Source of the DNA: Eukaryota sp. TZLM1-RC
Lineage: Eukaryota; Metamonada: BaSk clade
Assembly: GCA_040285825.1 (NCBI GenBank)
Contig: JAUPSS010000004.1
Span: forward strand, 310,001-374,000
DNA: 64,000 nt
Reading direction: 5' to 3'
How positions within the stretch are numbered: the stretch's first letter is position 1; each line of letters starts with the position of its first letter. The translations under genes were made by a program, and so were the position numbers. This document shows, piece by piece, positions 1 to 9,999 of the stretch. The notes under the pieces were generated by a model that was given only the letters and a program-made list of their open reading frames with translations, had not been told where the DNA came from and ran no database searches.

Positions 1-855
1 TTGGACAATGTTGAGTGTTTTCATTCCTTTAAAAGCAGGAACCATCCATTGAGGAAACACACTTCCATCAGAAAGTTCAATCAATCGCTCCCCAGGTTTT
101 AAACTGGGGGTTTCCCTTGCTGGAATGTGAATTTCTTCGTAATCTTGGTGCGGGAATCGTGAAGAGCCTTGGGGAAGGTCTACGTCTGTTGGGATTATTG
201 GTTTAATTGGAGTAAATCTAAAGGTGTGAGTGAGAGAAGAAACTGATTTAGTGGTGACGTCACCACTCACGTCACCAGTTTCCGTTTCAACTTCATCCAA
301 GACAACTTCCTCCATTACTTCCCCTTCCATATCTTCTTCTTCCTCCTCATCAATTGAGTATGCAATGTCCTCGTCAGCTGTCTCTCCCGGAAAGGTGGTG
401 GGGGTAAAGTCTGTGAGGAGGAGGGAGAGTTCGGATAGTGTGCGATAGTCTTGATCAGATATAGGACCTAAGAGTTCACTAGTGGAGTCTCTTCGTTCTC
501 TGTCTGAAATAGCTGATGATTTAAGTATAGAGAGCGACTCTTCAGCTGCAGCATATAGGGTTTCAGATGGTAGATCTCCAAGAATTGTAGTGATAATGTC
601 AAGGAATCGACGATATGCGGAGGCTGTGGCTTCAGTAGCGGGGTGATAAACACCCTCAGCTTGTAGAAATTGGGAAGTTGGTTGGGGTTTAATGATGGGT
701 GCTGATTTTGTCTCTGGACCACCATAGAAAGCTCTAGAGCCCATTTCCTCAACGGAAATCTTTCCACGAAGAGAGGATATCTCAGGAACATCCTTGTCGA
801 CCTTAGGACGGTCAGAAGTTTGAACTATAAGAGAAGGCTGATATCGAGGGTCCAT
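1..855 (-). CDS. BRR2: Brr2/SNRNP200 U5 snRNP helicase, N-terminal part (runs off window)
   Basis: The reverse strand reads open from an ATG at 855 to base 1, giving 285 residues of an unfinished protein. Two blocks match the N-terminal region of the spliceosomal helicase Brr2. Around residues 85-145 are YHPATEATASAYRRFL, ILGDLPSETLY and DRERRD...LLG, the conserved region before the helicase cassettes. At the end are the YEEIHIPA block and the FKGMKTLNIVQ stretch, which in Brr2 lies just before the first Walker A motif. An acidic EEEEEDMEGE run sits between them. The region between the blocks is shorter than in animal or yeast Brr2. Brr2 unwinds U4/U6 during spliceosome activation, fitting a genome whose genes are spliced. 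No helicase motif lies inside the window. The start is 89 bp from the divergent RPB11 start, so they may share a promoter. Confidence 0.88.
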   Translation of the reverse strand, partial: MDPRYQPSLIVQTSDRPKVDKDVPEISSLRGKISVEEMGSRAFYGGPETKSAPIIKPQPTSQFLQAEGVYHPATEATASAYRRFLDIITTILGDLPSETLYAAAEESLSILKSSAISDRERRDSTSELLGPISDQDYRTLSELSLLLTDFTPTTFPGETADEDIAYSIDEEEEEDMEGEVMEEVVLDEVETETGDVSGDVTTKSVSSLTHTFRFTPIKPIIPTDVDLPQGSSRFPHQDYEEIHIPARETPSLKPGERLIELSDGSVFPQWMVPAFKGMKTLNIVQ

Positions 856-943
856 TTGTTGTTTTAGGGCTATGAGAACTGGAGGTTCCTACAATGAAAA
901 TTCAATCTCATTCTCCAAACGATTTTTTACACAATATCTCAAC

Positions 944-1264
944 ATGGAGCAACCACCAATAGTCTTTACTCCAGACTCTGAGATACATAATGCAGCATTA
1001 TTTACCTTGTCCAACGAAGACCATACTCTAGGGAATCTCATACATGACCACATTCTCAATAACAACAGAAAAGTTATCTTTTGTGGATACAGGGTACCCC
1101 ATCCTTATGAAACACAAGTAGAACTGCGTATAAGAACAGCGGAAAACCAACCCTATGGTCCGGATGATGCCTTTATGGAAGGTATTGAACAACTTCTCCA
1201 TGACGACATTGCGAGAATCATTCTTGAAACACATGGTCTAGTTGACGTCAGTAGAAGGGATTAA
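944..1264 (+). CDS. RPB11: RNA polymerase II subunit RPB11
   Basis: This encodes 106 residues from the ATG at 944. The core is the Rpb11/AC19 dimerisation fold: NEDHTLGNLI, then FCGYRVPHP, then a long C-terminal helix. The HTLGN motif is shared with AC19, but the YRVPHP form and short tail fit RPB11, which pairs with RPB3 in RNA polymerase II assembly. An upstream in-frame ATG at 872 would add 24 residues unlike the family N terminus and lies only 17 bp from the BRR2 start, so I prefer 944. The usual short strand and helix before the TPDSEIHNA segment is reduced or missing, so a small upstream exon cannot be excluded. Confidence 0.85.
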   Translation: MEQPPIVFTPDSEIHNAALFTLSNEDHTLGNLIHDHILNNNRKVIFCGYRVPHPYETQVELRIRTAENQPYGPDDAFMEGIEQLLHDDIARIILETHGLVDVSRRD

Positions 1265-1812
1265 GTTGTTGTTTGATCTCTCAAGGGCTTTTGGTCCACA
1301 TTTGTAGGTTATGCTTATGTGAGTAATTTCATTAAACTTGATGATGTTGATGATTTGATACAGAAAACTTTATTACAATCTTTTACTGCAACTACACGTT
1401 GTCGCACGTTATCACATTGTTATATAGGAGGAGTTATATAGAAGTTGAATCTTTGTTGTTGAGGATTTCAGTGGAAATTTGAACCAGAAAAGATGGTAGT
1501 AAGCGCAGTGGTTCATTTTGAAAAAATTTTGCTATATTTAAGTCATTTCTAATTATACTTATCGAGAAACATTGTGTTAAGTGGGTATAAATTCGTTGTT
1601 TCGACACCAATTCATCTCCAGTTTCAGGAGCATCAAAATAGGGAGAATGTCATTATACAGCCCAGATTATATGCCCTTCATAACTGATTTGCTTCTGGAG
1701 AGAGATGACTGAAGCATTTTAATAAATAAATAAATTGGAGAAGAAACACAGCTTTTGATAGGAGATTTAAGATTTCAGACTTAGCTAAGGAAAATCATTG
1801 TTCTCTTACATT
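1265..1812. other. Intergenic, no gene seen
   Basis: A+T-rich sequence between RPB11 and the Cys/His-rich gene. I see no conserved coding region, RNA gene or transposon similarity. It should contain the RPB11 3' end and the promoter of the next gene. Confidence 0.5.
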
Positions 1813-2277
1813 ATGCGAGTCCTTCCCTTTCTCTGTGTTTTGATGGTCACTTATGCGTGCTCACATCATCATAATAGCCATCGTGGTCAAAATCGACACC
1901 ACATTCACCAGCACAACTCATGCAACTGTGCTGCTGATCAGGACTGTGCGTGTACTCTCCCTACCAAAGTTCTCCCTGCTGATGATTCGTCATCATCCAT
2001 CCATCAGTATGAAAGAACCGATGCTTCCACCTTGCCATTCAATACTGACTGTCCCTGCTCTCCTGCATCAGAGACTTGCGAGTGTGTCCCCGTCCCAAAC
2101 CGTAGCTGTATTCAATGCCGTCCTACTTCTGGTTATAACTGCAGATATCATGCTTCATGTAATTCATTTTGCAAGTCGAATGAACATCAGTTTAGGCCTG
2201 GATCAACCAGTTGCCATTGGTGGCCCTCCAGTTCCATTGAGCCCGGTGGTTGCATGATTTGTGGTGATAGGCGATAG
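1813..2277 (+). CDS. Secreted Cys/His-rich, metallothionein-like protein
   Basis: The ATG at 1813 opens 154 residues beginning MRVLPFLCVLMVTYAC, a typical cleavable signal peptide. The mature N terminus is packed with histidines (HHHNSHRGQNRHHIHQH). Two imperfect repeats of the pattern CxC(x6-7)CxC follow, one reading NCAADQDCAC and one CPCSPASETCEC, as in metallothionein-like metal-binding clusters. The C-terminal 55 residues are Cys-rich with no family I recognise. The polyadenylation-like AATAAA at 2298-2303 is 21 bp after the stop. A role in extracellular or vesicular metal (Zn, Cu) binding is inferred from composition only. A small disulphide-rich secreted protein is the main alternative. 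Confidence 0.6.
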   Translation: MRVLPFLCVLMVTYACSHHHNSHRGQNRHHIHQHNSCNCAADQDCACTLPTKVLPADDSSSSIHQYERTDASTLPFNTDCPCSPASETCECVPVPNRSCIQCRPTSGYNCRYHASCNSFCKSNEHQFRPGSTSCHWWPSSSIEPGGCMICGDRR

Positions 2278-2824
2278 ATTTGAATGTAAATTGTGCCAAT
2301 AAAGTTTTTAGTCAACCAGTTTTATTAGAATAAAAAATGGACACTTTTCATCAATTTCCAATCAAATTAATTGTCATTTTTGCTGCACCTCTCTCTTAAT
2401 TGAACTATTATATCTGAACATACTACGCTGGTACTGGTTCATTGTTGTCTGATTCCGAATACTTGAAAAGGTGATGGAGGGTCTATATGTTTAAATATTG
2501 AACATATCACTGTGTTCTTTGACAAACCCCAAAAGTTTTGCAGCAAAACTTTCTTTAAAATTCCTAAAAGTACTTTCAAATAGTAACTGTTGCAAAGCGT
2601 CACCAATTTTACACTGGAATAATTCTGCTCCTCTTGTAACCTGTTGAATTACAAAACAATTGCACGAAATTAATTACATAGACTAATAAGGGTGATAATA
2701 TAAGTATATTAGAATAAGACTAGCAGAGATAAGGGTTCGTTTTACTTTTTGATTTTGCTCTTTTCAGCAAAACAAAGCGGAGTTTCACCTTTTCCGCAGA
2801 GTCAATTGATGAATCCTCACAAAC
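2278..2824. other. Intergenic, no gene seen
   Basis: A+T-rich. It holds the AATAAA of the preceding gene and then sequence without recognisable coding content up to the 3' end of a family A retroelement. Confidence 0.5.
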
Positions 2825-3475
2825 ATCAATTTTTTTTGTTAATTATCAATTTTATTAAAAACCAATAAAGTAACATCTAAATAATCCATCTCTCCCAAAA
2901 CAGAAACACTAGGTGCAACTCTCTCATAGTGAGATCCAAGAGAAAGCGAAGCATCAGAAACCATCTTCAACATCCCCTTAAAAATAGAAAAAACAATTCT
3001 ATTTTGCGAAAACAATCTGTTGAAATTTCTGTTGGGTCTTCTCTTTACAGTTATTTCAAAATCTGCCAAAAAACGTATAGCCGTTGGTGTGTAAGTGAAC
3101 CAAATAAAGAAATTACAAATGAATACAAATTGTATTTTGCATGCTGTTGGGTCGACAATTTGGACAACGGTTCACTGTATTTTTTGATTTTCAAATTTTC
3201 TGCATTTGAAAGAGGATTATGCATTTCAGAATTAGCAAGTCTATCATTTGAGACATTACAGGGATCAACAGTTATTACATCCACTAAAATGAAGGTTCCA
3301 TCTAATCCAGGTAAAATGACATCACATCTATTATTCATATGAAAATAATCTTCAGATTTGACAACAAAGGTTCCAAAAAAGATTCAATGCTATGAGACTT
3401 ACACATACAGTATAATTGGTCTCTTACAGCATCGTAAACCTTGCTTCTTAGGGTAATAAATCGCCAATATTGAAA
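2825..3475 (-). mobile_element. Family A retroelement, 5'-truncated 3' fragment
   Basis: The reverse strand encodes the C-terminal endonuclease part of the family A element: DVILPGLDGTFILVDV, then SNAENLKIKKYSEPLSKL, then RIVFSIFKGMLKMVSDA. It matches the longer copy at 22.8-24.3 kb over its whole length. The reading frame breaks near 3060 and the copy stops upstream, just past the end of the zinc-finger region, as expected for a 5'-truncated non-LTR insertion. Its truncated end lies about 50 bp from the OSTC start codon. Confidence 0.8.
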
Positions 3476-3527
3476 ATACTAATCTCACCTTGCACTTTTT
3501 CCATTGCAATAAACAATTTCTGCATAT

Positions 3528-3991
3528 ATGGCACGCTCCAGTTCCCTTTTTCAACGTCTTTTACGCCTTCGTCAATATAATCTCAAATGGCCGGTCTTTG
3601 GCCTGATCTTACTTGGCTACTTCCTAATTACTTCTGGAATCATCTATGGTATATCTCTTCTTCTTCATCTAACCATACAGATCAAATCGTGGAACCTCCT
3701 TCCATAGGATCGGAACGCGATCCACAAACTGGTGCTGTCAAACCCGTCGCTGTCTTACCAGGCCGTCTCAATGGCCAATACGTCGTGGAAGGCTTTAGTG
3801 CTGCATTTTTCATGATTCTTGGAGCCTGTGGTCTCATCCTCCTTGATTTCGCCTCCACTTCTTTTAGGTTAAGCAAGACTGAGCAACAATCAGTCATTGC
3901 GGCAGGTGGTATCTTCTTTCTATTGGCGTATAACCTTTTGGTAGTATTTCTGAAGAAGAAAGTAGGTGGCTATTTGGTGTATTCTGATTAG
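3528..3991 (+). CDS. OSTC: Oligosaccharyltransferase subunit OSTC/OST3-6-like DC2
   Basis: Two exons, 3528-3648 and 3681-3991, join across a 32-nt intron (GTATAT...CTAAC...CAG) to give 143 residues, close to the family length of about 149. The splice restores the diagnostic IIYDQIVEPPSIGS segment. Membrane segments are predicted at FGLILLGYFLITSGIIY, FSAAFFMILGACGLILLDF and AAGGIFFLLAYNLLVVFL, with the conserved LNGQYVVEG between the first and second. OSTC is the small ER-membrane subunit that docks the oligosaccharyltransferase to the Sec61 translocon for co-translational N-glycosylation. Without splicing, an ATG at 3587 in another frame would read across the intron and give a false N terminus. 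The start at 3528 is the first ATG giving the conserved frame. Confidence 0.93.
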
Positions 3992-4287
3992 AAAATAAAT
4001 TGTAAAATTTGAACAGCTTTATTAAAAAAATGAAAATCTTCAACAAATATGATGTGAAACTGCATTGAGAAATAATAATTTTGGAAACAAAGGAATTAAC
4101 ACAAATTAAAACTAAATCAAATTACCTAATTAATAATAAATTAATGATTAATGATTACAATGGTCCTATTTACTTCAAAGAAATTTTGGCATCAGATTAC
4201 ATTGATTAAGGTGAAAGTTGGAAAACATGGCGAGACTTGTAATCACAATCAATCAACCAATCAATCAGTCAAAATACTGACCCAATG

Positions 4288-5247
4288 TTAAGACATCTTT
4301 AGCAAATCATTTTTTGGATAAAAATTACTAAGATTTTCAAACAATTTTTCAAAAACAATCAAAATTTCGATTGCCAAACAGCTCTTATGCTCACCTTTAA
4401 CCAATAATAAAAGTTCACTTGATTTCTCCTTGATTGAAGTAATTAAATCATCAAATAAATATTGGTGACTATTACAAACTGTGGAATAAGAGAGACCAAA
4501 AAGAATTAAATAAGCATAAACAAGCAAATAAAACCTATCTTTAAAAAAAGAAATATTAAACCTTCTTATTATATGAGAAATAGTAACATTAGCAGTCTTT
4601 GTAATTAAGATTTGTGATAAGAAAACAGAAATTTTGGGGTCTACACATGCAATAATTGAAATAAAAGAGAAAGGATGGCTCAAGAAGAGATCAGATGGGA
4701 AACTTTGAAATATTAGAGTTTCCTGAACATTTAGGCAGAAAAAACAATCATTATCATGTTTGGTATCAAGGAAACATGAAATTTTCCGAATCAGACTGAA
4801 AAAAATACTAAACTTACACCCATGGTAGGAACAAAAGCCAGGTGTTAGATTAAAAAACAACAAAAGTAATTGATTCAATGATTCATGAGGAACAGTTGTA
4901 AAATCTATGTGATAGTAACAAAGTTCAAAAACATGGTTCAAAATCTCAAAATCATTTGACCTAAGTTGAAGAAATTCCGGAGAATCCGTTATGGAAAAAT
5001 CTAGCAAAAGCTGCAACAACTTTTCAAAATTAATGTCAGTGTGAAGATGGTAAACGTTGGAAGGAATGTCGAGAATGGTGTTGAGAAGAACAGATGATGG
5101 CTGTTCCCGGTAGTAGAGCGGAGTTCCATTGCATAGAGCATGGGATTCAAAGTGAGAATCATCCCAAGAAGCAAATGACAGCACAGTGTTGGGAGATACC
5201 CATTCAGGTGAAGAGTCTCTGTCATTGACAGGGGATGTGAAGGTCAT
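4288..5247 (-). CDS. Hypothetical helical protein
   Basis: An uninterrupted 319-residue frame from the ATG at 5247. I do not recognise a family. The N-terminal 30 residues are polar. The rest is Leu/Phe/Ile-rich with repeated amphipathic helical stretches such as LNQLLLLFFNLTPGF and LAIEILIVFEKLFENL, suggesting an alpha-solenoid (ARM/HEAT-like) scaffold rather than a membrane protein, because charged residues recur within the hydrophobic stretches. No catalytic motif or signal peptide is visible. It converges on OSTC, with about 300 bp between the two stops. The length of the open frame in A+T-rich DNA is the main reason to call it real. Confidence 0.6.
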   Translation of the reverse strand: MTFTSPVNDRDSSPEWVSPNTVLSFASWDDSHFESHALCNGTPLYYREQPSSVLLNTILDIPSNVYHLHTDINFEKLLQLLLDFSITDSPEFLQLRSNDFEILNHVFELCYYHIDFTTVPHESLNQLLLLFFNLTPGFCSYHGCKFSIFFSLIRKISCFLDTKHDNDCFFCLNVQETLIFQSFPSDLFLSHPFSFISIIACVDPKISVFLSQILITKTANVTISHIIRRFNISFFKDRFYLLVYAYLILFGLSYSTVCNSHQYLFDDLITSIKEKSSELLLLVKGEHKSCLAIEILIVFEKLFENLSNFYPKNDLLKMS

Positions 5248-6001
5248 CAATCACCTTGTTTATTTTGGTGTTCAAGCTTATGTGTAGCTGATATTAAAGC
5301 AGTGATGCACACGATACAAAATGGTTATATTATCCAATATTGACTTGGGGTTTTCAATTTAGTTGCACAGCGGGACTTGAATTATCATCACTAGATTGAA
5401 CGAATTTTTAAAAATGATCCGAAATTACCAGAGTTGTGAATTGTCTCACGTCGAAGAGTTCTAGAATCCAAAATTGTGGCGTGTGAAGCCATACAAGTAA
5501 TAAACACTAATCTTTCGAATAAGACTAATTAAACCCTTGAATTCAGGAATGACATCATCACTAATTGAAACATCATTACCTTCCCAGTGCAGAATTCATT
5601 TGTTGTTCGTGACAGAGAGCTTTGAGATGAAGCAAGACAGTTTAATAAGTCAATCTAAACGTTAATTACTGAAATAGCAAAAGAATTCAAAAGACTGAAG
5701 AATGGTCATGTAGTGAAAGAATTTCAAATTATACAGCAATAATTTGTTCTAATAGATTACTGTTGTGATTTCTGCTTGATAAATCAATTACAACGTTCTT
5801 TATTATAAGACCATATCTTGTACACAATTGTGGAATATTGATCAGCAGAATGTTGGAAGGAAAAACTGAAAATCAAACGAATTTTACCACCAAAGTGAAT
5901 AAAATACAAAAAAATCCTATTAATTGAAACAAAAACAATAAATCGTAAAAAAATTTCAAAATATTCCAAAAAAATAAATCAAAATAAAATGCAAGAAACC
6001 T
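5248..6001. other. Intergenic, no gene seen
   Basis: Between the hypothetical protein and the 3' end of the cyclase gene. Short frames only; no similarity to the retroelement families or known RNAs that I can see. Confidence 0.5.
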
Positions 6002-7939
6002 TCACTTTGCACAAACAAACTCTTCTCCACCAATACCTCTAGAAACAGCACTAAAATCAGAAAATCTTCGTTCCTGGAACCTTTTCTTTGGTGAAAAAGG
6101 TGGGGAAAAACTAATAAAAGGCTCACTCCTGGTTCTTGTTGGAGTCGTAGTTCTCGCCCTAACAGGAGGGAACTTCCTCCCAATCAAATCAAGATGCTCA
6201 CACTGATAGAGAGCCTGAACCGAAATGGCAGGGTCAAGTCTATAAACCCCCAAAGCAACACATTTAGTTAGGACCGGAAAACCTTCTTTTTCTAGCTGCC
6301 TAAAAGCAGATCGACTTAGTAGTATCTGGCCACCATGTGAAGCATTAGTTACAGCTCCACAAACACTTATCTGGCCTCCAAGATAACCTGATCTCGACCT
6401 TCTTGATCGAGTGTATCTGGTTAAAAGGGAGCCCATAAAGGAAGAAGCCGTGACTGAATAATCCACTAAACCATAATGAACTCCCATTCTAACACGCAAG
6501 CCTCTCCATATGAGAGAATCACCATGATAGCTTTCTGTACAGAGAGTCTCCTCAAGCAGCTCACTTGGCCAATTGACTTTATGTACCAAGTTATACTGTA
6601 CATCGGTACAAAACTCCACGGCTTCATTCACAGTGTTGAAGAGTCTGTGGTAAGTGAAAAGAAAGAAAGAAACACACAAGAGAAATCCATCGCCTTCATT
6701 GTAGAACACAAAACCATTATATTTATTTACCATTTCTCTTATTAATTGGTTATGTAATAGCACTGTTGTTTTCATCGTATGTTCACCCTTCTTGCTCCTC
6801 AACTTCTCCCAAAGGTAAGAAGAGCTCATTATGTCGGTCATGACAATGGCTCGGTGTTTTTTCTTTATCCGTGCTTGACCTAGAATGTTAGTAAATTTTT
6901 TGAGAAAAACAAAGATAAATAAAGTGATTAGACCAATCAGAGCCACACAGATATGTCGTTTATTTGCAGCCGTTCTGAGGGAAAGAGGAACTTTGTTTAC
7001 CACGATATTAGGATGTAAACTTGAAGTTCCATTAGTGATAATAAAATCTCCAGCAAACCCCCTAATTGGGGTTAGGGTTGGGGTTGGGGTTAGAGCTGAC
7101 AATGAATTAATTGACTTTGAAAAGCAACAATAAATGTCCAATAGCTCAATATTCACAGGACTTTCAGAGACTTCTGCAGGCAAACTATCAAAACAAGAAG
7201 AGCTTTCATAATGAAGTTCCGGAACATCTAGGAACACCGTATTAACTGCCTGTGAACCAAAGGAAGGCAAGCAGGGAAAAGGAACAAGATAAGCAGAAGG
7301 GAGAAGGTCAATAGCTTCATTAAGAACACGATCAACAAAAGCAACATTGCCTAGGGTGAAAAGCAAAGTGTTTGGAGGTAGTCCAGTTGGTTTAAAGAAT
7401 TCGTTTTTCTTATAGAGTTGCAACGAAACGTTTGTCTTGTCCATGACTTTGAGAATGAAGTTCATCACTTCAGGAAAATGGTAGATCTCAGATTCAGCTA
7501 CAGCAATGTTGGTAAAGGTAGATGAAAGTATAGATAGTGCTGTTTCAATAAGCAGAGGGGGCGGTGGACGAAGAGAAAAGACCAAAGGAAGGAAATTGTA
7601 ATAGGAATCATAAGTAAAAGGAGGGGCGTATTGAAGGAGAAAAATGGGAATATGGTGCGCTTGAAGATAGTTAAAAGTGTTTTTTTCAAGTAAGAGACCA
7701 TGGATGAAGACTGCAAAGATCTTTTTGGCAGAAACAGTAAAGAGAGAGGTGTTTAGTTGCTGCTGTGGGGAAAGATCTATAAAGACTAGTTCAGCAGGTG
7801 ATGTTTTCCAAGATTGTAAGAATGTGACAGTAGAAGCAACATTACCAAAATCATCAGATTTCCAGATGAAGTAGGTGGTATCAGCAATAACAGGGAATAG
7901 ATTGACTGCCAGTATCAGTAAGAAAGAGCAGAGATGCAT
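6002..7939 (-). CDS. Receptor-type class III nucleotidyl cyclase homologue, possibly inactive
   Basis: A signal peptide (MHLCSFLLILAVNLFPVIA) leads a roughly 310-residue extracellular region, one membrane segment (ICVALIGLITLFIFVFL, near residue 340) and a cytoplasmic class III cyclase domain from about residue 360. This is the layout of trypanosome receptor adenylate cyclases. Both metal-binding aspartates are present: in VMTDIMSSSYLWE (about 369) and NEGDG (417). The WRGLRVRMGVHYGL block is also typical. The catalytic Asn and Arg of the usual VNxAAR motif appear replaced by Ser and Ala (ISVCGAVTNASHGGQ), so the domain may be inactive or need a partner. A 33-nt in-frame intron at 6645-6677 is likely, because removing it restores GFLLLFNTVNEAVEF. 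A second 39-nt in-frame candidate rich in CTAACCCCAACC lies near 7070. The C-terminal 70 residues are Arg/Ser-rich. Confidence 0.85.
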   Translation of the reverse strand: MHLCSFLLILAVNLFPVIADTTYFIWKSDDFGNVASTVTFLQSWKTSPAELVFIDLSPQQQLNTSLFTVSAKKIFAVFIHGLLLEKNTFNYLQAHHIPIFLLQYAPPFTYDSYYNFLPLVFSLRPPPPLLIETALSILSSTFTNIAVAESEIYHFPEVMNFILKVMDKTNVSLQLYKKNEFFKPTGLPPNTLLFTLGNVAFVDRVLNEAIDLLPSAYLVPFPCLPSFGSQAVNTVFLDVPELHYESSSCFDSLPAEVSESPVNIELLDIYCCFSKSINSLSALTPTPTLTPIRGFAGDFIITNGTSSLHPNIVVNKVPLSLRTAANKRHICVALIGLITLFIFVFLKKFTNILGQARIKKKHRAIVMTDIMSSSYLWEKLRSKKGEHTMKTTVLLHNQLIREMVNKYNGFVFYNEGDGFLLCVSFFLFTYHRLFNTVNEAVEFCTDVQYNLVHKVNWPSELLEETLCTESYHGDSLIWRGLRVRMGVHYGLVDYSVTASSFMGSLLTRYTRSRRSRSGYLGGQISVCGAVTNASHGGQILLSRSAFRQLEKEGFPVLTKCVALGVYRLDPAISVQALYQCEHLDLIGRKFPPVRARTTTPTRTRSEPFISFSPPFSPKKRFQERRFSDFSAVSRGIGGEEFVCAK

Positions 7940-8039
7940 AAATAACTATGCCCATAGATGTATTGTATCTAGTGTATATCTTGTTGAAGAACAGTTACAA
8001 GGATAGTTTAACTTGGAAGGTTTTTTTCAAATTTTTGAT

Positions 8040-9185
8040 TTATTACTTTCAAAAAACAAAACACAAAAATTAAAATTCTATATCTTATAAATAATCATCC
8101 AACAAAAATTGATTGAAAGTTCTCGCTTCATAAAAGCGACCACGAGATAATAAAGCAGAAGATAATAAAGGGACAACACCTTTAAAAATTGAAAACGCAA
8201 TTCTATCCGCCACAAAAATTTTGTCAAAAATTCTTTCCATACGTTGTTTTACAATTTCACCAAAATCATCCAAAAAAGATAAACAAGGTCGTCTAAGCGT
8301 ACCATGTAAGGAAAAAGCAAATGGGCAAAAGACATAATGAGTTTGAGATTCAGCACTCAAGGAAACCAACTTTGCTTTATATTTATCAATTTTAGTATTT
8401 TCTGCAACAGACAGCGGATTCTTGTGTTTTAACTGAGCTAATGGTATGAAAGTACTTTTACACATATCAGTTGAACGCACATCAGTAATCATGGTGGTCC
8501 CATGAAGTCCTTCATGCATTAAATCACCTCTGTTACGACCAAAAGAATTCAAAGTATCCTCATCAACCAAACGAGAAAGTAATGGTTCCAACTAGGAGAC
8601 AATTGTGCGAGACTTAGACAAACAATAGAGCTGATCTCTAACTGCATCATGGACTTTTGATCGAAAAGTAATAAAATGTTTACAGTTAAACAAATGATTT
8701 GGAGAACTTTTTGATCCACATTTGCAAACCAAATTATGAGGATCGGTATTGGGTTAAATAGAACAACGAAGGCGCATTGTACAAGAAAATTCGGTATCAT
8801 CTAGACGACCATAAATTTGAGGAATTTGAGTAATTAAACACAAAGAGGAACTGTTTTGAGCATCTCAAGAAAAATTTGGGAAAACGGGATAATCATTTTT
8901 GGCTGAGCCAAGACGAACATTAAAATCCAAGCATTCACACATTATTGTTAATTTTTGTTGCAATTTTTAACACAATACCTCAAATTAACTAGTGTTCTAG
9001 GTGGTATTTCCTGCACCTTATCGGAAGAGCATTTACTCTAGCTTTCAGGAGGCAAACAATCAAGGGCATTTTCAAGGTCTCTTAAATAATTATTGCTTGT
9101 AGAATTCAATAGAGCAACATCATTGGGAAAACGGTTGCAAAATTCAAACAAGGCTTTTCCCTCCACCAAGAAAAGCAGCTATAAT
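8040..9185 (-). mobile_element. Family C retroelement, 5'-truncated and broken
   Basis: Reverse-strand translations match the C-terminal half of the near-complete family C copy at 54.8-58.2 kb: the zinc-finger region with VCKCGSKSSPNHLF, then the endonuclease region (TTMITDVRSTDMCKSTFIPLAQ, then TKIDKYKAKLVSL, then RIAFSIFKGVVPLLSS). Stops and frameshifts are frequent upstream of 8590. The copy ends near 9185 within the segment encoding a GGGK motif just after the reverse transcriptase. Confidence 0.8.
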
Positions 9186-9290
9186 TAATATTTATTAAAC
9201 TTACACACTTAATAAAATTAATTCAAAACTAATGGGACAAAATTCATTGAACCAAAGTTTACTCTACAAAATCTTGATCGATCTAATGAA
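9186..9290 (-). mobile_element. Family B retroelement, 3'-end scrap
   Basis: About 100 bp, including CAAAACTAATGGGACAAAAT, match the 3' ends of the family B copies at 10.0 and 32.9 kb. It abuts the truncated end of the family C copy, so one insertion probably landed at the edge of the other. Confidence 0.6.
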
Positions 9291-9999
9291 GTTACTTCAA
9301 AACTATACAGTGTTTCTCGACTTTCGTTTTCGCTACTCGTGATAATGTATTGAGATCAGGTTGTTGAATCGGACTCATTGGTATAGCATCACCTTCAGAC
9401 TATCATACAAACGGATTGCCAAAATTTTTCCTTAATTTTATGAATCAGCTTCATGTCTGCTTTTTGTTTTCCCTTGTGTTGGGAGAATTTTTCTTTTCAA
9501 TATTGTATTTGGTTAAATAAATTTGCTGGTTTCGTTCTAAAATTTCCTTTGCACAAATGCACTCACAAAATTCTTCCAAATTCGTTGATTTTGATTGCTT
9601 CCTCATATTTTATCTATAACTTTCTGTATTACTGTTGACGAAGTATTCACCTTGCCGTTTTTTGTATCCTTTCGATGTTTTAAAAAACCTAGCGAAGAAT
9701 TTCACCTTGGGTAGAAGACCAGGAGTCAATATTATGAATAACTTCTTATTTGTATTGTTTTCTTTGGATTGTTTCCTCATACAGCTCTACTTCATCTTCA
9801 TCATTTGAAAGTTTTGTACAGCAATCATCTTGATTTAATCTTTTTGAAACAGCATGATTCAAATCATACGCAGTTCGATCTGCGACAACTCAACCTTTGG
9901 AATGAAAAGTTGGTAATTTTTAAGAATGATTTGTTCACAATGATTAAATTGTTAGTTAAAAACTTCCCCATTTTTTCTCCTATCCAACATAAATATATT
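9291..9999. other. Intergenic, no gene seen
   Basis: A+T-rich sequence with two open frames of 60-80 codons on the plus strand that show no recognisable domain or codon bias. I treat them as chance frames. Confidence 0.45.

Noticed and set aside
230-448. Plus-strand Ser-rich open frame
   Set aside because: It is antisense to the acidic part of BRR2, whose reverse-strand frame matches a known family across the whole region.
468-791. Reverse-strand 107-codon frame
   Set aside because: A shifted frame of the BRR2 coding region, without the conserved blocks.
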